64,000 bases of DNA, taken from NCBI GenBank assembly GCA_001579985.1, contig LRSR01002423.1, positions 1-64,000 of the forward strand, in the 5' to 3' direction. A program made the translations under genes and the position numbers. The notes below the pieces were generated by a model, which made no database searches, had not been told where the DNA came from, and saw only the letters and a program-made list of their open reading frames with translations. The stretch is from Hypsibius dujardini. Taxonomy: Eukaryota > Tardigrada > Eutardigrada > Parachela > Hypsibiidae. Shown here piece after piece: positions 48,820 to 59,872 of this stretch. Positions within the stretch are counted from its first letter, which is position 1, and the number at the start of each line of letters is the position of its first letter.

Positions 48820-50210
48820 ATGCAGTGCGAGGATCAGCACATTCATGATAACGAACTTGAGATCGCTCTTCGGAAAGACAACGGCGGAAGTGCACTGCGG
48901 AATCTACAACTGAACAATCTGTTGTTCGGCTATCAAAACTACACAGACGACAACATGCTCGCCGTGAGTGCAATTTCTGCTCGGCTTTGTTATTTGCACG
49001 TCTATTAATTCCCCTAAATATAAACCACGCCCGTTATTGCGACGATTGCGTAATACTCGTACATTCTTCACCATAGACGTTTCCGGTTTCCAGCAAGGGA
49101 CAATTGTTTCCCATCGACATAATGCTTTTTTTAGTGTAATTTAAAATGGTTGCCGTTAAATACGGAATTTAAGAAAAAATTTCCTAATCCAGTGTTTCTC
49201 AAAAATTATGCGGTTACAGTCTAGTGAGCTTAATAAGAACCCAATTTGAGCCATAAATCTGAGTCCGTCCGACGTCCGACGTCTAAGAGTCAGTGGTATT
49301 TCGAAAATCAAGTATTATTCCCGGGTTGTCTGTTCAAAAACCGAACCAAGATGTTGAGTAACGAAATCTGACATTCTAGAGGATGATCAAGCGGCGCCGA
49401 GCAGAACGAGCCAAGGCCGAAAAGGAAGATCAACGGAGGCTCCTCTCCAAGCCGCGTCCCGTCATCTCCGCACCCGTACAACAGAACCTGGAAGTGGGAA
49501 TTCTCAACACATTAAGCACTGGACCTTCCGTCGCTGTGTCCAGCCGGAACGACGGCGAGCGAATGACATTAACCACCCAACCTCCCGTCGCTGTGAGCGA
49601 GCCGGCGTTCAGCCGGAACGACGGCGAGCGAAGGACAGCGATCGTCAATTCTCGTCGTGCCAATGCGGAACCACCGCCAGCACGGCGAACCGCCGTTCCG
49701 CACTACCCGGATCAGACCGTGAGCTATTCCTACACTGCACAACCGTTCAAGCCCCAAGAAAGGGTTGACAGTTTTGCAAGGTCTTCCAATCCGACCGAGA
49801 GCGCCTTCACAGCAGTCCCGCAATCTCAACCGAGCAGGCCACGACTCGTCATGGACCTGCCCAGACGTCCGCGGAATGATCCGCCGCAGCCGTTTTATTA
49901 CGAACCTTCCTACACCCATGCCCAGCCACAGATACCGCGACCGATGCCTCTGTTGGAACCGCCCGTCCAGGACCGAAAGGCAGGAGATGTGGTGGTTGAT
50001 CGGTGTAAACTTGCGGGAGTTCTTCCGCCGATTGTATTTCACAACACAGCGTCTGGTCGAATGTTTTCCGCTCGTTCGTCCAGCATCGAGGAACCCACCT
50101 CCAACTCCGCTATCCCCGGGGCTGGCGGGGAAGTCATCAATCGTCGGTTCCTGTGGAGCCACGACCGGATCGTGCGACCTAGCATGGCTCCTCTTGAGAC
50201 GGATGTCTAA
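48820..50210 (+). CDS. Unrecognised two-exon protein with basic, proline-rich tail
   Basis: Exons 48820-48963 and 49380-50210 join in frame (GTGAGT donor, TTCTAG acceptor) to 324 residues. The first exon is acidic (MQCEDQHIHDNELEIALRKD, then LLFGYQNYTDDN). The second opens with a highly charged helix (MIKRRRAERAKAEKEDQRR) and continues with low-complexity Pro/Arg/Ser sequence containing a duplicated SRNDGER segment. There are no membrane segments, catalytic motifs or known domain. The long second frame on a GC-rich background is the main support. An additional 5' exon is possible. Confidence 0.5.
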
Positions 50211-50682
50211 ACAAAAGATAACACTGTAGATGTATAACTTTTTTTGGTATAAATACGGAGGGTGCGGTACGAGGAATTCGGTTTATCCTAATCACATCTC
50301 AATTCGCCAAGCGAACAAAAGCACGATTTCTTGAGCTTATCCGATCCGAAATTTAATTTGAAATTGATTGGCTTAAGCGAGCAAAATGTTTTGATATGAT
50401 CAGTGGGCGGAGCTGGCAATCATTCTGTATCAAAAACTGTCGATTACGATTTCAAAAATGACTCGTAATTCCGTTCCACTGTCGTCAAAACTTCTTCTGG
50501 GAGAAGCCCATCATGGGAAAGGCATTTATATTCAAATTTCGTTCGATATAGCCAATTTTCTAGATCCCGTCACACGTACTAGGGACAAAGTACGAAGAAA
50601 CAAATCCGACAAAAAAACATGTAACTCCCCCAAAGTAATTGTGATGTTCAACTATTACAACGCCTTCGATTTATTAAGTGTT
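50211..50682. other. Convergent 3' ends, no gene seen
   Basis: This lies between the unrecognised plus-strand gene and the 3' end of the CK1-like kinase. A minus-strand AATAAA at 50670-50675 is only a few bases beyond the kinase stop, rather close for its poly(A) signal. Confidence 0.4.
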
Positions 50683-53157
50683 TTAATCAGCTTTGTCACG
50701 CTGAGCAAAGGCCGCGAAGACAGCATCCTCCGTTGCCCTTCTCCCCATCGTATCCTGTTCGCCCTTGCCTTCACCAGTCCCAACTGCATCGCCACCGCCC
50801 GTGTTGCCTTCATTGTCTTCCATGTATTGAATTGTATGTGTCTGCAGCGCGAGAAACGGCATGACCTTTGCCGGGATCATTCGACAAATGATGGACCTTT
50901 TTTTATCCACCTGCAGTTGGTACATGCTGTTGGCCTTGTCTGGTAGCCAATCGTACTGATAATCAAACTGCTCGCCCGCGTCTTTCATCATTTTGAGGAA
51001 GAGGTGGATGAGGAGCTCGTAATCGGGGATCTGTTCGTACGGCAGCGAACGAATATGGTTGTAGGCCTCCCGGAATTCTGGTGGTGTGGTCTACCAACAT
51101 CAGCTTGCATTTTCTATTTCCAAGTTTTAAATTGCATCGATCAATATCAGTTTTGCTTACGTCTAAAAAGGAGGAGGTCAACTTCTTCATACAAACTTGA
51201 TCCAGGAGAGCTTTCCGCTCGGACGGTTTAGTACTATCCGTGGCGGGAAGTTGTGCATCGCCGGTGTGCCGGTTATACTTAAGCCCTCGCCAAGGTAGGT
51301 CGCCAATTAGAAAATGCGCCAACATGTAGAGAGAAGATTCGACGTCATCTCTAAATCTTCACGACCCAAAGAGAATAAAATAGCGGTTAAATTTCGTACG
51401 CAGCAGTGGAAATGACTCTATGAGAAGACCTTACATCGGGCGTTACTCGAGTGACAAATTCAGAATTATGAGGAATTATTTTTAACTTAGACCTCATCAA
51501 TACACAATTTATTTCGCTGTATTTTTCCACTTACTTCGACAGTTGAAATCAAAACTTGCAGTGTTTTTCCGAGCTTTGAAATTTCATTCAAAAAACGTGT
51601 CTGCCTGTACCGGCGAAATAAAGGTTTATAATTATTATTAAAATAAGTCTAAGTGGAAAACGCACGTCGAATTAATTTTAAACTCGGCATTGGCATGACG
51701 CTCCAAGTTAAATGTACCCGTGTTCATTGCCATAATGGGCGGCGACGCTGTCGTAAATGGCGTGACCCTTCAACCGCGTCCCGACGACTCGTGGAATATA
51801 CTTCTGGCCCTGCACAGTTACTTTCCCCCGCGGTTTGATTGCCGTTGCATAATCGATTAGGAAGACCTTAACAGAAACTAATTACAACGAAGGGAAATTA
51901 AAATTAAAATAATTAAATAATATTTAAATAATATTTAATAAATAACTAAATAATAATTAAATAATAATTAAATATCATTAATTAAATTAAAAAATATTCT
52001 GAAATTGTGCCGTCGAACCTGTTTTGAGGTTGAAACATTTCCCATGCAAAAGTTTTGTGGCCGAATGTCGCGATGAATATATCCACTACGATGCAGCCAG
52101 TCCAGACTTTCGAATATCTACTACATCAATAAGAAAAACCAATAGCCGTAAAGGTCACCTTATTTTGGAGGGGATAAAATAGTTATACAAATTCAGCCAT
52201 TCACCTGAACTGCGAGCATGCAAACCGTTTTCAGGGTGAATTTTCCGTCGCAGAAATGTAAAAAATCCATCAAGTTTGGACCGAGAAGTTCAGTGACTAG
52301 AAAGTGTCGTCCATGCTCCTGTCCATACCAACTGCAAACGAAACGAAATACGAAATACGAAATACGAAATACGAAATACGCAATGCGAAATACGCAATGC
52401 GAAATACGAAATACGAAATACGAAATACGAAATACGAAATATGAAATAGGAAATAGGAAATAGGAAATAGGAAATAGGAAATACGAAACACGAAATACGA
52501 AATACGAAATACGCAATGCGAAATACGAAATACGAATGCGTTTTCAGATCACTTATAAGGTCCAAGAAGGAAAATTTTAAGATCTTCACGAAGGTCCTTC
52601 AGATTTTAATGAAGGTCCTTACTATAGGCTTGGGATACCGGGACCGCCTTGTATGTAGTAGTAAACATTGGCTTCGTTTCCCAAGGCTTCGTCGCCTTTA
52701 GAAAAATTGCAAACCTTCACGGCCGCTTCCTGATAAAAACACACAAAAAATGATAATTAAAATAGTTTTCGTAGATTATGTAAAAAAAGTTAATCTGTCA
52801 TGAGACCTCTTCGTAATCCACGCTGAAAGCTAGATACACCACGCTGGTACTCCCAAAAGCGATTTTCCTCACGCAGCGCCACTTCTCCGCGACCAGCAGC
52901 TCTCCCCGGGAAACCGAATACGTATCCATAAATGCGTGTTGATCCGTCGGTTGTTCGTCAAAATGTTCAAATCCGTCGGCACGAGCTTGTCGGTAGGACT
53001 TACGATTCATTTCCCGCTCAAAATGTTTAGCCGCTTGCAAATTGGCCACGTTTGCACCCACCGATCCGGCAAAGAGGGAAGCACGAAAATTGCTCCCGCC
53101 ACTTTCCGTATTTATGGCCTCCACGTTTCCGTTCAGCTTGGATAAGCTCATATTCAT
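50683..53157 (-). CDS. Divergent casein kinase 1 family protein (possible pseudokinase), 7 exons
   Basis: Exons (minus strand): 53157-52807, 52729-52623, 52331-52205, 52117-52019, 51866-51718, 51350-51161, 51090-50683, joining to 476 residues. CK1 hallmarks in order: the AAVKV lysine, TELLGPNLMDFLHFC, SLDWLHRSGYIHRDIRPQNF, DDVESSLYMLAHFLIGDLPW and TPPEFREAYNHIRSLPYEQIPDYELL. Departures: the glycine loop reads KIAFGSTSVVYL with two glycines gone; HRDxKPxN has Arg for Lys; and the DFG segment is LIDYATAIK, keeping Asp. The C-tail is acidic and Gly-rich. It could be weakly active or a pseudokinase scaffold. It is head to head with CCDC13, with about 600 bp between the two start codons. Confidence 0.85.
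51893..51995. repeat. AT-rich low-complexity (AATAATTA-type) tract
   Basis: Nearly pure A/T with repeated TTAAATAAT units in the kinase intron between exons 4 and 5 (51867-52018). Confidence 0.85.
52338..52538. repeat. Heptanucleotide GAAATAC microsatellite
   Basis: About 28 tandem units of GAAATAC with GCAATGC and GAAATAG variants in the kinase intron between exons 2 and 3. The open frames here (FRISYFVFRI-type peptides) are artefacts. Confidence 0.95.
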
Positions 53158-53760
53158 TTTGACAGACTGAAAAAAGCATGTCGCTAACTATGCGACCTAG
53201 TAAAAAATTGCAAAACTGTTTTGTTCAAATATTAAACTCATTCTTAATTTCTACACACTTTGCCCTAAATTTTATTTTGTTTCAGAATTTTATGTTAATC
53301 GAACAATAATAGTTAAGAAATAATCTACTTTTACTATAAAAATTGAGTCAGTCTCACAATCTTCCCAATTTTCTCCTTGAACTGATCAACGTTCCGTCCC
53401 GCATCCGATTCTTTGATGGCGTTTTTAAGTCCTTTCTCGACGGCTCACGGTTTGGCAAGAGATCACTGTGAAGAGACTGCGGTGGGTGGAGCTTCAGGGT
53501 CCATCGTCTGGGTGTACTTTTCAAAGTACCTTTCGGGTCAAGGTTTTTTGTTCAACTCTCGGATGGTGCATTCATCTGTTCAAACAGCAAGCAATGTGAG
53601 TGAAACAGTTGAAAGGATTACGTGGCTAAGCAACTTAGATACGCACTCAGCTGGAGCAAGCAATCGAAGCGTGTCTCCAGGGAAAAAAGTTGAGCCTTGT
53701 CGTCAAGATAAAGTGCAGGAGGATGATTGCGTTGTTAACACGACAAAGCGTTGACTGAAA
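53158..53760. promoter_or_regulatory. Divergent intergenic region, CK1-like and CCDC13
   Basis: About 600 bp separate two oppositely transcribed genes and should hold both promoters. An open frame (53413-53754) ends just before the CCDC13 ATG; it may be a long uORF or chance. No core promoter motif is certain. Confidence 0.4.
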
Positions 53761-56742
53761 ATGTCGAAAGAAGCTCTGTTGGGCGAATTGGAAAACGATC
53801 AGCAGACAGACTTGAATTTGGAACAGAGTTTTTGGAATGAAAGCTTCACCCCCAGGGGCTGTTCCGATGTCGGTGCGGCTGCGGCGAACAATCCGTTTGC
53901 CGTTTTGGCGGGTCAGTCGTTGTACGACGTCGTGACGGAGAACTTGCACGAACAGATCCGTGAGCTGAGGGATGTGAACGCACGGTTGAGCAATACGGTG
54001 TGTGAGAAGGAACATGAAATTCGACAGCTGCTGCAACGATCAGTGAGCTCTGTTTCGGGTATGATTATTTCGCCAACTTGTGAAAGGACGGTGGATTTGT
54101 CGGGCGTGTCTGCAGACATCTGTTGCTGTAGATAGCTCGGACAAAGATGCCGCCGCGACTGGTGGGAAGATTACGGAGCTAGCTCGTGCGAAGCGGGACC
54201 TGACAGCGAAGTATGAAGCGGAACACTCGCGGGTGCAGAAACTGCAAGCGGAGAAGGCAGAACTGGCCGCGAAACTTGCGGAGACACAACAGAAGGTCGC
54301 CAATCTTTTCCGGGAACACGGACGGTTGGATGAGCTAACTGCCAAAAAGGTAAAAGCGAGACTCCCATTGTGGAACGGCGGTTTTACGGTAAATCTCGCA
54401 CGTCTATACCCCAATGATAATATATACTCCGGAGGTATAGCGAGAGGAAGTGTAACCAGAAGTATAAATATATGCTGTCAAATGAACCTCTTAGATTTCA
54501 CTTTTTTACCCTCCATGACAGAAACATCAGGAAGGGCATAATTATACTTGTATGATAAATTTACTCGCGTGGTTTAGGAATACTCCCACGGAGCAGAATT
54601 GGTCGTAGAAGAAATGGCCCACGCTTGAATATATTACTTGTATAAGTCTTCTTCCTTAGGCGAGTCTGTGTGCCTGGAAGACGCATTTTCCTACAACATT
54701 ATCAATCCATAAAATGATCTCAAATTCAATTGTTTTTTCAATTAGTCTAGTGGAAAGATTCCGGAGAGACGATCTACTGGAGAGGAGCTCGATGCTGCAG
54801 CCCTGCATCATCGACTGCAGGTGGCGATTGAAAAGGCGTCTGTAGCCACGCAAGAAAATCAGTGTCTGAAGCAACAGCTGCAACGGGCGACTAAGGCACT
54901 CGAACGCGAAGTCGGACCAAATGTAGAAATTTCAGATATTATAAAAAATGACAGTTCTACCTACAGAGGTCGCGATCAGCAAATTCAATTGTTGCGAGCC
55001 AAGGTACACCTTCTCTCTCAAAACATCTGACTTCTCCTGTATGAATTGCAACGAGAGATTATTCTTTTAGCTGGAGATCACGAAAAAACAGCTGGACGCA
55101 TTTCATTTATTTGATGACTGCACCAGTGAAACTAAATCCAACAAAAGAACTTCAACGTCGTCCGTGAAAATATTCAGTAAACCGGAACAGAACGAATACA
55201 ACGCCCGGCATCGGGACCAGCTGACCCAGGAGGATCAGAAGCGTCGTTCTGACTTCAAAGTAAAGTGTTTATCTCTGCTCATCGATATCAGTGAGAATTT
55301 CTCAACGGAACTTTTTCTTATCTATTTTTTTGTCTAACTTAATTTGTCTCTTTAACTTTTTTATTTTACAGGCACTAACGGAAGAGTACAAACAACTTCA
55401 GTATAGTCATTTCGACTTGAAGTCAAAAATGACCGCTGTTAAGGCACGCATCGATTACCTGAGCAAGGAGAACCTCCGGCTGTCGCAGTTCAACCGACAC
55501 CTCGTGGAGACTTGCCAGAAAGACGCCGAATTGATCAAATACTTCCAGACAACCATCACCGAGCTGCGAGGAGCCTTCTCGAAAACGTCGATCCCAACTG
55601 TTTCCGGTGTCGGAATTTTGACAGACACCACACAACGGCCAGCACGATCCAGTTTGAGCGACTCCTCCAACAGCAGAAGTTCCACGGATCGGACAATCCT
55701 CCGCAAAATATCCAATATGGAAAGTCAAATCAAGGACCTAAAAAATGTGCATTCACTGACGTTTGAGCAGTGGGAACTTTCTGCTGGCAGTGGTGGAGAC
55801 GGAGGGCTGGGACGACGTTCATCGGGACCTTCTTCGCGGTCATCTACCGCTCGTTCGTCGGCAGCTGAGAGGGCGCTCGTGACCCGGAATAACAGCACGC
55901 CTGCCAGTTCTCGAGCGCGTCAACTACCACTACTAAAGGATCCAGGCGATTCGCTGGACGACGAGTAAGTTGCAGTGCCCACTGCCCATTATTCTATACG
56001 ACAGCCTGAGACAACTATGCTTGCTAAAAAACGGGTTTTTTTTATGTGCAAGCATGCGGAACGGAATTTTTTTAAACTAGTCGTTAACTTGTTGAGCAAC
56101 GCGTGCAATTGTGAACCTTCGTAAGTTGTTGTTAGCTGTGAGAAAACTTTTACTTTTTGTGTCGAAACAAATAGTTAACGACTGGTTTCTAAAAAAATTG
56201 ATCATAATAGAAGAGAAAATATTGCAAGGAACCAGCTGTGGTACCTGATGATTTAGGAATTCAGCCAGTGAGCAGGAGGTTGATGAGGTGGAATGTTTAG
56301 AAGACCAATACGGGATTGGCCTTCTTGAGGGGGACGAGAAATTACAAGCGAAGTAAGTGAGGCAGCTTCATCAAGAAGTTTTTAATTTTGAATTGAGCAA
56401 TATGAAGATTGCTCTTATGATCAAAGGTCTATGTGCAAACTAATTGTTTTCAGACATGAAAACGATCGCATCACCATCAACGATAGACCCCAAGGTCTTT
56501 CTGTAACGACTGACAACACGGCTGAAGCAAAATCCTTTTCTTACGGGACGATGCCTCCCTTGGATCTTGAGATTAGCCGCGTAAAACAGGTCGAATCCCG
56601 CTCCGCCAGAAACAAGCACAACACATTAAGAAGCAACAAAAACGGAAGACTTTCATCAAAAACAGACACTCGTCCTGCCTTTTCCTCTAACACAACGTTG
56701 TACAACTTAAAGAAGGACCGAAAACAGCCGGTCATCAGCTGA
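53761..56742 (+). CDS. CCDC13: CCDC13-like coiled-coil protein, 7 exons
   Basis: Exons: 53761-54058, 54132-54349, 54746-55003, 55071-55259, 55372-55964, 56269-56352, 56454-56742, joining to 642 residues (human about 715). The best signature is KALEREVGPNVEISDII followed by STYRGRDQQIQLLRAK, which aligns with LAREVGEDINVQQLL and TWRGRAQQILVLQSK in vertebrate CCDC13. The early KITELARAKRDLTAKYE and the long heptad-like stretches of exons 2-5 also fit. Middle and C-terminal parts are Ser/Arg-rich linkers. Vertebrate CCDC13 is a centriolar-satellite protein needed for ciliogenesis; the same role is inferred here. Confidence 0.85.
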
Positions 56743-57417
56743 CAATGATCCAATTTAACAGCTACGTGGGTTCGTTCTACTAACCTCTGCTTTCTAATAA
56801 TTGTTTTTTCGTGCACGTACCATTGAACCATCACAAGGTACAGATTATTCAGTATGTGTGCCTACAGACGTCGTTTTCCAATTTCCTCTAAACTTATCAG
56901 GTATTTTATCATTTAAGTTGCAGCAAGACCAACCCTATTAAAACACGCTGTATCGCGGAAATTTGTTTAGACCATGAAGTGATTGTAAACATCCCGTTAC
57001 AAATATTCCGACTGAATAATAAGCCACTTGCCGTTAATTGAGCCAATCTATGAAGGTTTAGAGATAAGCAGCACTCCGAAATGCCTTCTCGACGCATACT
57101 CGCACTGTATAGAATGCCGACAAGCTGAAGGTTACATTTCATTACTAAGGGTAAGCCAGGGGGCGTGTCCTCGTATCACCGTTGCATTGACGTGCAAAAC
57201 CAGGGAGATTAGCGAGTTTGAATTAGCGAGATAATCGCTGCAAATAATCGAACTTTGAATACCCTTACTGTACGGAGCGTAGTCGTATCAGGAAGTCCAC
57301 TGCGAACAAGCGAAACTTGATCAGAAATCTGAATTGTGCGTGATAAAATCAAGTTTTTATTAAACTGTTCCCCTTTACTCCGACAGTGAGTAGAAGTCCA
57401 ATTACAGGGATCACAAA
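56743..57417. other. Intergenic region, no gene seen
   Basis: This lies between the CCDC13 3' end and the Ly6-like gene and should include the latter's promoter. No further feature is recognised. Confidence 0.45.
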
Positions 57418-58197
57418 ATGGCACAAACTCTGCTCTTCATCTGTCTCGGTTTCCGCTTCGTTGCTGCTGGTAAGTTTGTTAAATTACATTCGCCTCTACA
57501 GAAATAGAATCTCAATTTCTCGCCTACTTCTGGCCATTACTGATATCATTCTTCGCTGTGTACAGCAAGGGGATTTGAGTGTTACGAATGTAGTGCTTTC
57601 GGCGGCGACAGTCTTAATTGTGATGACCCACTCAACACAACTGCCGAATTCACCAAGAAAGTCAACTGCTATGGCTCCTGTACAGTTGTGACGAAGTACT
57701 GGGAAAACCAGAAGAGTAAGTGAACCAGAAGAGTAAGTGAACCAGAAGCGTAAGTGAACCAGAAGCGTGAGTGAACCAGAAGCGTGACTGAACCAGAAGC
57801 GTAAGTGTCCATTATTGCACCGGTATGTGCATACTCTGCGAACATACTGCTCTGGGGGGTATATTTCGGGCCTGCTCTGGGGGGAAGGCCCGAAATATGA
57901 TTAAGCCATAGCTCCATCCAGAGTGAGTGATGGTCGATGTGTTTTTCAGTGGATGTTGCCCGGTACTGTCGGTCGGAAAAACATGCCACCGGTTGTGTCA
58001 CAGGAGAACCGGTGCAAGGGTACACGAATCGCACTTTAACCCGTTGTTTCTGCAACGAGCCTTTATGCAATTTCATCTCCACATTCCAACCGACCACCCA
58101 GTTTATAGCCCCGACCACACCGAGGAGTGGAGCCGTGACGTTCGCTGGTGGGGTCTTGGCGGTCTTTTTGGGTTCTTTTGCGGCCCGGTGCCTTTAA
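57418..58197 (+). CDS. Ly6/uPAR (quiver-like) GPI-anchored three-finger protein
   Basis: Exons 57418-57469, 57566-57715, 57950-58197 join to 149 residues. A hydrophobic signal peptide (MAQTLLFICLGFRFVAA) is followed by a single three-finger domain with ten cysteines: ECYEC, NCDD, NCYGSC, RYC, TGC, RCFC and the closing CNEPLCN. The C-terminus is a Thr/Pro stalk and a hydrophobic tail (VTFAGGVLAVFLGSFAA), as for GPI attachment. There are two N-linked sequons (NTT, NRT). Invertebrate relatives include Drosophila quiver/sleepless, which modulates channels, but the family is diverse, so the partner is unknown. Confidence 0.85.
57703..57806 (+). repeat. 17-bp tandem repeat duplicating an exon-intron border
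   Basis: The unit GTAAGTGAACCAGAAGA starts at the exon 2 donor (57716) and repeats about five times, each copy holding the last exon bases plus a GTAAGT, GTGAGT or GTGACT donor. Successive donors are 17 nt apart, so using a later one would shift the frame. Confidence 0.9.
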
Positions 58198-58467
58198 GGT
58201 CCAGTCAACCCCGACGATTCTTCACATTTTTCGATGGGACGTCGCTGATTTATCACTCTTAATTTGCGCGGAGGCTCGAGGAAGCCGTGTATTATCCTGG
58301 GTTAAATGTGAAGTTTCTAGTTTAAGTTATTATCTATGATAAGTCCCATATCTTTCTTTGTTCGATAAAGATAACACGGGTTGCTGGATCCACATTCTCT
58401 GCAAGTAAGTATAGTTACGTCTATTTGCAGGTACGATGACGGATCGTGTGGTAGACGAGTAGCGTAC
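58198..58467. other. 3' flank of the Ly6-like gene
   Basis: No gene is seen; the 3' UTR of the Ly6-like gene is expected here. Confidence 0.4.
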
Positions 58468-58707
58468 ATAAGGTACCTGCTTGATACATAAGGTACCTGC
58501 TTGGTACTTAAGGTACCTGCTTGGTACTTAAGGTACCTGCTTGATACATAAGGTACCTGCTTGGTACTTAAGGTACCTGCTTGATACATAAGGTACCTGC
58601 TTGGTACTTAAGGTACCTGCTTGATACTTAAGGTACCTGCTTGGTACTTAAGGTACCTGCTTGGTACTTAAGGTACCTGCTTGGTACTTAAGGTACCTGC
58701 TTGGTAC
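58468..58707. repeat. 20-bp minisatellite, about 12 units
   Basis: Tandem units TTGGTACTTAAGGTACCTGC and TTGATACATAAGGTACCTGC are mixed. Each holds the palindrome GGTACC. No spacers are present, so it is not a CRISPR array. Confidence 0.97.
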
Positions 58708-58861
58708 ATCAGATCAGGTAAGTTTTTCGGTACTAAAGAAGTCGTACGAGTCGAACAGTAGTAATAGTAGTACATAAAGGTACACAAAGTACACAAGGTG
58801 CGGAGTTCTTGCGCAATTACTGCACTTCATCTTGTGATGCACTGGTTTGCGCTATATTTCG

Positions 58862-59270
58862 TTAAACATCAATCAATCAATCAATCAATGAGTTTCCATA
58901 GTAAGTCAGTTTTAACAATTTTTTGACAAAAAATCGGACGCCTTCGTTGACCACTGGCCACTTGTTAGTCAACCATCGGACTCAGTTAACTATTTTTAGA
59001 GTCTGTCAATATGTGATCAACTCCGTCAACTGAATCTACTGGATGGAAAAAACCAGAGCCTGCGAAGACTTTTTTCACTCAAAAAAGAGAAAACTGGTTT
59101 AACTTTGGCAATTTCTATCGGGCAAAGGTCAAGCTGGATATGACCAAACCATAATCTCTAAACTTTTAAGCAACAAATGAACATTTCAAATCAGTTGAGT
59201 TTAGCAAAATTGCTCGAACCGTCTTTGCGTGAAAATTCGGAGGTCGCCATGTCTACATTGGACGACATTG
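58862..59270. repeat. Dispersed repeat of about 400 bp, copy 2
   Basis: Second copy of the 24775-25165 repeat with the same ordered landmarks (CCTTCGTTGACCA, GGATGGAAAAAACCA, CAAACCATAATCT, GTCGCCATGTC) and many substitutions. It is preceded by an (AATC)n run. Confidence 0.75.
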
Positions 59271-59872
59271 CGCGTTAACCGGTTAATAGATCACGCAAGA
59301 CACCGTGGTTCGTGGATATGTTAGACCATTAGAGCTCATGCGTCACTAAGTTGGTAATAAAGCATGTGATTTCTACGGCAGTTTTTTCAAAGGTTTCGTA
59401 ATTGGGCAAAAATCGCTTGGTGGGAACCATTAAGCTGTATATCGACTGGCTATAAACGGAATTGGTTGACGATGGTCAGCAAATAAACTTGACGCGTAAG
59501 AAATCAGCGTATTGACAAACAAAGAACGAACGAATCACTTGGCAACAATTCGAGCGTGACGAAGAGGTCAAAACGCAAGGGTAAGAACATTTAAAGTTGC
59601 AGACAGGCCTTTCCATTCCACACAGCATGTCCATTCCACACAGTATGTTGCTCAATAATATTCTAATTCGCACTACAAGACGCAACCAGCAATCTTGCGA
59701 CCTTGCTTAACCGTGCTTTCGCATTTCATTTGTCTCAACGTGTATCTCCACATTTACTAGCATTGTCCGTGGCGGGCGCATCTTGTCATCAGAGATTCAA
59801 GGGCATCTTTTGGATGGTGGCCGCGTGAGGCTGACGGTTAACGTCCCATTGACAAGCTGTTTGGTACTGTAA
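59271..59872. other. Upstream region of the dynein-like gene
   Basis: No gene is recognised; the promoter and 5' UTR of the gene starting at 59873 are expected here. Confidence 0.4.

Noticed and set aside
52193-52589. Hydrophobic FRISYFVFRI-type open frames that look membrane-like
   Set aside because: They read the GAAATAC heptanucleotide repeat in an intron of the CK1-like gene.
58468-58707. Direct repeats that could be taken for a CRISPR array
   Set aside because: The 20-bp units abut with no unique spacers, and the genome is eukaryotic; it is a minisatellite.
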